In this document: piece by piece, positions 58,619 to 64,000 of the stretch
Position numbering within the stretch: position 1 is the stretch's first letter
Layout of the letters: each line of letters starts with the position of its first letter
Program-made: the position numbers and the translations under genes
Source: Dryocola sp051297175
GTDB taxonomy: Bacteria; Pseudomonadota; Gammaproteobacteria; Enterobacterales; Enterobacteriaceae
Direction: 5' to 3'
Assembly: GCF_051297175.1 (NCBI RefSeq)
Contig: NZ_JBINNY010000001.1
Location: forward strand, 2,418,001 to 2,482,000
Length of the DNA stretch: 64,000 bases
The notes under the pieces: generated by a model
Seen by the model: only the letters and a program-made list of their open reading frames with translations
Told to the model about the DNA's origin: nothing
Database searches by the model: none

Positions 58619-60953
58619 CCCGCAGCGGCTTGCACAGCAGGCGCTAATCGAGCGATTTTCCCGCGAGCTGCACGGCGGCGCGGGCCGCAGCCGCAAACAT
58701 GAAAGCGCGGATAAACAGGTCAGCGGCCTGGCGGAATACGTCGACGACAGGCTAAGCCTGCCGGGGCTGCTGCACCTCTGCCCGGTGCTGAGCGAACACG
58801 CCCACGCGAGAATAGTCAGTATTGATACCCGCGCCTGCCTGGACATCCCCGGCGTGGTGCGCGTTTTTGGCTGGCAGGACGTGCCCGGCGAGCTGGATAT
58901 CGGGCCGCTTGCGCCGGGCGACCCGCTGTTTGCCAAAGACGTGGTGGAATACAACGGCCAGGTCGTGCTGACGGTTGCCGCCGACACGCCGGAAGCAGCC
59001 CGCGAGGCGGCACAGCTCGCAAAAATTGAGTATCAGGTGCTTGAGCCGCTGCTGGACGTTGAGGAAGCACTGCGCCGCGAAAGCTACGTCCAGCAGCCGC
59101 ACGTGCACCGGCGTGGCGACGCCCGCACGGCGCTAAAAGCCGCCGCGCACCGCGTGCAGGGGCAGTTTCACATCGGCGGCCAGGAGCATTTTTACCTCGA
59201 AGGGCAAATCGCCACGGTGCAGCCGGGGGAAGACGGCTGCGTTTCGGTCTGGTCGTCCACGCAGCATCCGACCGAGGTACAAAAACTGGTGGCGTCGGTG
59301 CTGGGCGTCACGATGAACAAAGTCACCGTCGACATGCGCCGCATGGGCGGCGGATTCGGCGGCAAGGAAACCCAGGCGGCGGGCATTGCCTGCCACGCGG
59401 CGCTGGCGGCCACGCTTACCGGGCGACCGGCGAAAATGCGTCTTTCCCGGCGCGACGACATGCTGATTACGGGCAAGCGCCATCCGTTTTTCGTGCGCTA
59501 TGACGTGGGCTTTACGGAAGACGGCGTGCTGCACGGCGTGGTTATCGATCTGGCGGCCAACTGCGGCTACTCGCTCGATCTTTCGGGGTCGATCTGCGAT
59601 CGCGCCATGTTCCACGCCGACAACGCCTACTATCTTGGCGACGCGCTGATAACCGGCTACCGCTGCCGCACCAACCTTGCCTCCAACACAGCCTATCGTG
59701 GTTTCGGCGGGCCGCAGGGCATGGTCGCTATCGAACAGATAATGGACCACATCGCCCGCGAGCTGGGGCTTGACCCGCTCGACGTGCGCAAACGCAACTA
59801 TTACGGCGGCGAAGGGCGCAACGTCACCCATTATCACCAGCAGGTCGAGCACAATATTCTGCCGGAGATCACTCGCCAGCTTGAGAAAAGCGCGGATTAC
59901 GCGACGCGGCGGGCGGAAATCAACGCGTTTAACCGCCAAAGCCCGGTGCTCAAGCGCGGGCTGGCGCTGACGCCGGTCAAGTTCGGCATTTCGTTTACCT
60001 CAAGCTTCCTCAACCAGGCCGGGGCGCTGATTATCGTCTACACCGACGGCACCGTGCAGCTCAACCACGGCGGCACGGAGATGGGCCAGGGGCTGAACAC
60101 CAAGGTGGCGCAGATCGTCGCCGAGGTGCTGCAAATTCCCTTCGAGCAGATTCAGGTCTGCGCGACCAGCACCGGCAAGGTGCCCAACACGTCGCCCACG
60201 GCGGCATCATCCGGCGCGGATCTCAACGGCAGGGCGGCGGAAATTGCCGCGCTCGCTATCAAAGAGCGGCTGGTCGAAATGCTGGCGCGGCTGCACCAGT
60301 GTGGGCCTTCGGACATCGTTTTTCGCAACGGCGTGATTAAAGTGCCCGGTCATCATTTCACCTTTGCCGACGTTGCCAACCTGGCCTGGCTAAACCAGGT
60401 GCCGCTGTCGGCCACCGGCTTTTACAAGGTGCCGGGCATTCACTACGACCGGGCGGCGGGGCGCGGGCAGCCGTTCTACTACTTCTCGTTCGGGGCGGCG
60501 TGCTCAGAAGTGATTATCGACACCCTGACCGGCGAGTATCGCCTGCTGCGCACCGACATCCTGCACGACGTCGGCACCTCGCTGAACCCGGCGCTGGATA
60601 TCGGCCAGATAGAAGGGGGCTTCGTGCAGGGCGCGGGCTGGCTGACCTGCGAAGAGCTGGTGTGGAACGACCAAGGGCGGCTGGTGACCGACGGTCCGAT
60701 GAGCTACAAAATTCCGGCAATTAGCGACGCGCCGCCGGATTTTCGCGTGGCCCTGCTGGCGAACCACGCCAATCCGCAGCACACGGTCTACCGCACTAAG
60801 GCCGTAGGGGAACCGCCGTTTATGCTGGGGATCTCCGTCTGGTGCGCACTGCAGGATGCGGTTTCGAGCCTTTCCAGCTACCGCAAACACCCGCAGCTTG
60901 ACGCGCCCGCCACGCCGGAGCGCGTATTCTGGGGCTGTCAGGAGGCAAGATGA
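58608..60953 (+). CDS. xdhB: xanthine dehydrogenase molybdenum subunit XdhB
   Basis: A 781-residue molybdopterin subunit. Motifs RRMGGGFGGKETQA, TNLASNTAYRGFGGPQGM (the Arg that orients xanthine), GGTEMGQGLNTK and the late KAVGEPPFMLG with the probable catalytic Glu. It hydroxylates xanthine to uric acid with XdhA passing electrons to NAD. Translation is coupled on both sides (11-bp overlap upstream, ATGA downstream). Confidence 0.94.
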   Translation: MSTNPQRLAQQALIERFSRELHGGAGRSRKHESADKQVSGLAEYVDDRLSLPGLLHLCPVLSEHAHARIVSIDTRACLDIPGVVRVFGWQDVPGELDIGPLAPGDPLFAKDVVEYNGQVVLTVAADTPEAAREAAQLAKIEYQVLEPLLDVEEALRRESYVQQPHVHRRGDARTALKAAAHRVQGQFHIGGQEHFYLEGQIATVQPGEDGCVSVWSSTQHPTEVQKLVASVLGVTMNKVTVDMRRMGGGFGGKETQAAGIACHAALAATLTGRPAKMRLSRRDDMLITGKRHPFFVRYDVGFTEDGVLHGVVIDLAANCGYSLDLSGSICDRAMFHADNAYYLGDALITGYRCRTNLASNTAYRGFGGPQGMVAIEQIMDHIARELGLDPLDVRKRNYYGGEGRNVTHYHQQVEHNILPEITRQLEKSADYATRRAEINAFNRQSPVLKRGLALTPVKFGISFTSSFLNQAGALIIVYTDGTVQLNHGGTEMGQGLNTKVAQIVAEVLQIPFEQIQVCATSTGKVPNTSPTAASSGADLNGRAAEIAALAIKERLVEMLARLHQCGPSDIVFRNGVIKVPGHHFTFADVANLAWLNQVPLSATGFYKVPGIHYDRAAGRGQPFYYFSFGAACSEVIIDTLTGEYRLLRTDILHDVGTSLNPALDIGQIEGGFVQGAGWLTCEELVWNDQGRLVTDGPMSYKIPAISDAPPDFRVALLANHANPQHTVYRTKAVGEPPFMLGISVWCALQDAVSSLSSYRKHPQLDAPATPERVFWGCQEAR

Positions 60954-61720
60954 ACGATGAATGGATCGCCGTTTTGATGCAGCTGCGCGAGCGACGCGAA
61001 CCCTGCGTGCTGCTGACGCTGCTCGAGGACAAAGGGTCGGTGCCGCGCAACGGCGGCACGAAAATGGTGGTCGCGCGGGAACAGGCCTGGCTGACCATCG
61101 GCGGCGGGCATCTGGAATATCAGTGCATCGCCATGGCGCGCGACATGCTGGCAGGCCGTGCGGCGCTGCCCCATACCGAGCGCTTCAACCTTGGGGCGCG
61201 GCTCGGGCAGTGCTGCGGCGGCATGACCACCGTGCTGTTCGAACCGCTGATCCAGCCGCAGCCGCAGATAGTCGTCTTCGGCGCGGGGCACGTCGGCAGG
61301 GCGCTGGTTTCACTGCTTGCCACGCTGCCGTGCCGCATCACCTGGGTTGACGAGCGCGTGGAGCAGTTCAGCAGCGTGCCGCAGGGCGTGCAAACCCTAC
61401 GGCTTGACGACCCAACCGATGCGGTGAAATCCGCCGCGCCGCAAAGCTATTTCGTGGTAATGACCCACCACCACCCGCGCGATCTGGAGCTGGCGGAGGC
61501 GATACTCAAACGCGGCGACTCGCGCTACTTCGGCCTTATCGGCTCGCGCACCAAGCGCCAGCGCTTTGAATATCGCCTGGCGGGCAAGGGCATATCAGCG
61601 CTTGCGCTTGATCACATGCGCTGCCCGGTCGGGCTTCCCGACGTCAAGGGCAAGCTTCCCGCCGAGATAGCCGTAGCGATTGCGGCGGAAATCATTGCCG
61701 TTTATCAGGCCAGCGCCTGA
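60950..61720 (+). CDS. xdhC: XdhC, molybdenum-cofactor chaperone for xanthine dehydrogenase
   Basis: A 256-residue XdhC/CoxI protein: N-terminal VLLTLLEDKGSVPRNGGTKMVV, GGGHLEYQ, LGQCCGG (Cys pair for Moco), then a Rossmann segment VVFGAGHVGRALV, FVVMTHHHPRDLELAEAIL and GLIGSRTKRQRF. It binds and delivers sulfurated molybdenum cofactor to XdhB. Last gene of the guaD-xdhABC unit; a decayed palindrome follows at about 61724-61755. Confidence 0.93.
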   Translation: MNDEWIAVLMQLRERREPCVLLTLLEDKGSVPRNGGTKMVVAREQAWLTIGGGHLEYQCIAMARDMLAGRAALPHTERFNLGARLGQCCGGMTTVLFEPLIQPQPQIVVFGAGHVGRALVSLLATLPCRITWVDERVEQFSSVPQGVQTLRLDDPTDAVKSAAPQSYFVVMTHHHPRDLELAEAILKRGDSRYFGLIGSRTKRQRFEYRLAGKGISALALDHMRCPVGLPDVKGKLPAEIAVAIAAEIIAVYQASA

Positions 61721-61792
61721 GATTGGCGGGTGACGCTCGCGCATAAGCGCCCTACAATCAATGCATCCGTTTCTTCCCTGCTGGAGTAAAGA

Positions 61793-63838
61793 ATGCCGTC
61801 AGACAACCCTTTTTTCCACGTCAGCCTGCTGCCGTACCAGGCCCCGCGGTTCGACCAGATTAACGACAGCCACTACCGCCCGGCGTTTGACGAAGCTAAA
61901 CGCCGCAAGCTGGGCGAAGTGGCGCTCATCACCCAAAACCTCGATGCGCCCACCTTAGAAAACACCTATCTGGCACTTGAACAGGCCGGGCAGATGCTCT
62001 CCCGCGTGGTCAACGTCTTCTTCGCCATGACGGCGGCGCACACCAACGACTACCTGCAAAAGCTTGACGAAGAGTTTGCCAGCGAGCTGGCCGAACTGGC
62101 CGATGAAATCCGCCTGAACGAAGTGCTGTTCAGCCGCCTTGATGCGGTTTACCAGCAGCGCGATGCGCTTGAACTTGACGCTGAATCCCGCCGCCTGATG
62201 GACGTCGTCTGGCAGCAGTTCAAGCTGGCGGGCGCGACGCTTACCGACGAGCAGAAATCACGCCTGAAGGCGCTCAATAAAGAGGCCGCCCAGCTAAGCA
62301 GCCAGTTCAACAACCGCCTGCACGCCGCCGACAAGGCGGGTGGCCTGGTGCTGGACGACGTGCGGCAGCTTGACGGCCTGAGCAAAAGTGAAATCGCCGC
62401 GGCGAAACAGGCCGCGGAAGGGAAAGGGCTGCACGACCGCTGGCTGATCCCGCTGCTGAACTGCACCCAGCAGCCCGCGCTGCAATCGCTAACCGACCGC
62501 GCAACGCGTGAAAAACTCTTTGAAGCCGGATGGAACCGCACGCAGCGCAACGACGGCAACGACACCCGCGCCATCGTGGCCAGGCTCGCTACGCTGCGCG
62601 CGGAGCAGGCGCAGCTGCTGGGCTTTGAAAGCTTTGCCGCGTGGAAAATTGCCGACCAGATGGCAAAAACCCCCGAGGCCGCGCTCGGCTTTATGCGCAA
62701 TATCGTTCCGGCGGCGACGGCCCGCGCCCGGCGCGAGCTGGCGGATATCCAGCAGGTGATTGACGATCGCCAGGGCGGCTTTGAGGCGCAGGCTTGGGAC
62801 TGGGCGTTTTACGCAGACCTGGTTCGCAGCGCAAAATACGACCTCGACGAAGCGCAGATTAAACCCTATTTCGAACTCAACGGCGTTATCGACAACGGCA
62901 TGTTCTGGGCCGCAGGCAAGCTTTTCGGCCTCAAGTTTGTCGAACGCTTTGATATCCCGACCTATCACCCGGACGTGCGCACCTGGGAAATCTTCGATAA
63001 CGACGGGCGCGGCATGGCGCTGTTCTACGGCGACTATTTTGCCCGCGACAGCAAGGGCGGCGGGGCGTGGATGGGCAACTTCGTCGAGCAGTCGACGCTG
63101 TTCCAGAACGCGCCGGTCATCTACAACGTCTGCAACTACGTGAAGCCCGCGGCGGGCGAACCGGCGCTAATCTCCTGGGACGACGTCGTAACGCTGTTCC
63201 ACGAGTTTGGCCACACGCTGCACGGCCTGTTCGCTAAACAGCGTTACGCCTCGCTTTCCGGCACCAACACGCCGCGCGACTTTGTGGAATTCCCGTCGCA
63301 GATCAACGAACACTGGGCGCGTCAGCCGGACGTCTTCGCCAACTACGCCCGCCATTACGAAACCGGCGAGCCGATGCCGGATGCGCTGCGCGAAAAGCTG
63401 TTCAAGGCCGCGCGGTTCAACAAGGGCTACGACATGACCGAGCTGCTGGCGGGCGCGCTGCTGGACATGAACTGGCACAGCCTGCCGCACGGCGCAAAAG
63501 TGGAAGACGTGCCGCAGTTTGAGGCAGGCGCGCTGGAAAAAGAGCGCATCAACCTGCCTGCGGTACCGCCGCGCTACCGCAGCAGCTACTTCGCGCATAT
63601 CTTCGGCGGCGGCTACGCGGCGGGATATTACGCCTACATCTGGACGCAAATGCTGGCGGACGACGGCTACCAGTGGTTTGTTGAGCAGGGTGGATTAACG
63701 CCGGAAAACGGTAAAAAATTCCGCGAGGCGATACTTTCGCGCGGCAACAGCAGCGATCTCGCGCAGCTCTACCGCGAATGGCGCGGGCACGATCCGTATA
63801 GCGAACCGATGCTGAAAAATCGTGGGCTAGCTGAATAG
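61793..63838 (+). CDS. dcp: peptidyl-dipeptidase Dcp
   Basis: A 681-residue M3 metallopeptidase, same length as E. coli Dcp. Zinc motif HEFGH at 470-474 (His470, Glu471, His474) with the downstream Glu in DFVEFPSQINEHW; C-terminal RYRSSYFAHIFGGGYAAGYYAY. Releases dipeptides from the C-terminus of peptides in the cytoplasm/periplasm. CTGGAG precedes the ATG. Normally next to ydfG in E. coli. Confidence 0.97.
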   Translation: MPSDNPFFHVSLLPYQAPRFDQINDSHYRPAFDEAKRRKLGEVALITQNLDAPTLENTYLALEQAGQMLSRVVNVFFAMTAAHTNDYLQKLDEEFASELAELADEIRLNEVLFSRLDAVYQQRDALELDAESRRLMDVVWQQFKLAGATLTDEQKSRLKALNKEAAQLSSQFNNRLHAADKAGGLVLDDVRQLDGLSKSEIAAAKQAAEGKGLHDRWLIPLLNCTQQPALQSLTDRATREKLFEAGWNRTQRNDGNDTRAIVARLATLRAEQAQLLGFESFAAWKIADQMAKTPEAALGFMRNIVPAATARARRELADIQQVIDDRQGGFEAQAWDWAFYADLVRSAKYDLDEAQIKPYFELNGVIDNGMFWAAGKLFGLKFVERFDIPTYHPDVRTWEIFDNDGRGMALFYGDYFARDSKGGGAWMGNFVEQSTLFQNAPVIYNVCNYVKPAAGEPALISWDDVVTLFHEFGHTLHGLFAKQRYASLSGTNTPRDFVEFPSQINEHWARQPDVFANYARHYETGEPMPDALREKLFKAARFNKGYDMTELLAGALLDMNWHSLPHGAKVEDVPQFEAGALEKERINLPAVPPRYRSSYFAHIFGGGYAAGYYAYIWTQMLADDGYQWFVEQGGLTPENGKKFREAILSRGNSSDLAQLYREWRGHDPYSEPMLKNRGLAE

Positions 63839-63877
63839 CGGTTTCGTTTGGGAAAGATTATTTCCTCAACCCGCGAG

Positions 63878-63907
63878 CGTCAGAGGAGGCATTTGCCTCC
63901 TCTGACG
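63878..63907. terminator. strong hairpin after dcp
   Basis: CGTCAGAGGAGGC (63878-63890), loop ATTT, GCCTCCTCTGACG (63895-63907): a perfect 13-bp stem between dcp and the convergent partial gene. Confidence 0.75.
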
Positions 63908-63917
63908 CCTTTCGTTA

Positions 63918-64000
63918 TCAGGCATAACAACGATCGTTCCACGAATCACGATAGATAATATTTCCTTCCGTATATTTCCAGACGATCGCCTCATAACGCA
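63918..64000 (-). CDS. C-terminal end of an unidentified gene
   Basis: Minus-strand frame open from the right edge to TGA (63918-63920). The last 26 residues read RYEAIVWKYTEGNIIYRDSW then NDRCYA. The composition looks like real protein and the frame stops just before the shared hairpin. Too short to identify. Confidence 0.45.
   Translation of the reverse strand, partial: RYEAIVWKYTEGNIIYRDSWNDRCYA

Overview
This 64-kb window is chromosomal DNA of a GC-rich member of the Enterobacteriaceae. Nearly every backbone gene has a clear E. coli/Salmonella counterpart in matching order (ycjUV-ompG-ycjW-ycjXF-tyrR-tpx-ycjG-mpaA-mppA; zntB-fnrS-ttcA-ompN; nifJ-ydbJ-hslJ-ldhA-ydbH-ynbE-ydbL; dms/ynf-speG-ynfB-rspAB-ydfI-rspR-ydfG-dcp). 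The gene content is neither E. coli nor Salmonella, and fits an Enterobacter/Cronobacter/Leclercia-type genus. I cannot name the species. I see no rRNA, tRNA, CRISPR array, insertion sequence or prophage.

Layout. 1-7.7 kb: end of the ycj glucoside operon, OmpG porin, YcjW regulator, the ycjXF stress pair and TyrR. 7.8-12 kb: Tpx and a compact murein-peptide recycling group (ycjG, mpaA, mppA). 12-16 kb: ybiI, zntB, the FNR-controlled small RNA FnrS with an FNR box, a 54-residue proline-rich ORF, ttcA, and a small AT-rich accessory cluster (lipoprotein plus two YmgB/AriR-like proteins). 16-19 kb: an OmpN-type porin with a diverged MicC-like small RNA on the opposite strand, and dbpA. 19.3-27.1 kb: six minus-strand genes that together look like a hexose-phosphate sensing and uptake island, with a UhpA/UhpB/UhpC-like signalling set directly upstream of an AfuABC-type ABC transporter. 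27.3-37.3 kb: nifJ, an AT-rich gene for a predicted aspzincin (M35-like) metalloprotease, then ydbJ, hslJ, ldhA and the ydbH-ynbE-ydbL envelope lipid-transport operon. 37.4-46 kb: OsmU (osmVWXY) osmoprotectant transporter next to a DMSO-reductase-type operon (dmsABC-dmsD), the same neighbourhood as in Salmonella. 46-55.6 kb: ynfD, ynfC, speG, ynfB, then the rsp sugar-acid region (rspA, rspB, an MHS transporter, ydfI, rspR) and ydfG. 55.8-61.7 kb: a translationally coupled purine-catabolic operon guaD-xdhA-xdhB-xdhC inserted between ydfG and dcp. 61.8-64 kb: dcp and the 3' end of an unidentified convergent gene.

How the genes work together. The physiological theme is anaerobic/intestinal-type metabolism: FnrS, pyruvate:flavodoxin oxidoreductase, D-lactate dehydrogenase, S/N-oxide reductase, sugar-phosphate and osmoprotectant import, sugar-acid and purine catabolism, and murein recycling. 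Intergenic spaces, nearly always just 3' of genes, carry a family of short palindromes that in two places form tandem arrays with a 54-55 bp period.

The most interesting items are the uhp-like/afu island (easily misannotated as an iron transporter), the orphan aspzincin protease gene, the MicC-like RNA that keeps only the 5' seed, the proline-rich mini-protein behind fnrS, and the tandem palindrome arrays. Identifications rest on recalled family sequences and on motifs read by eye; no database search was run.
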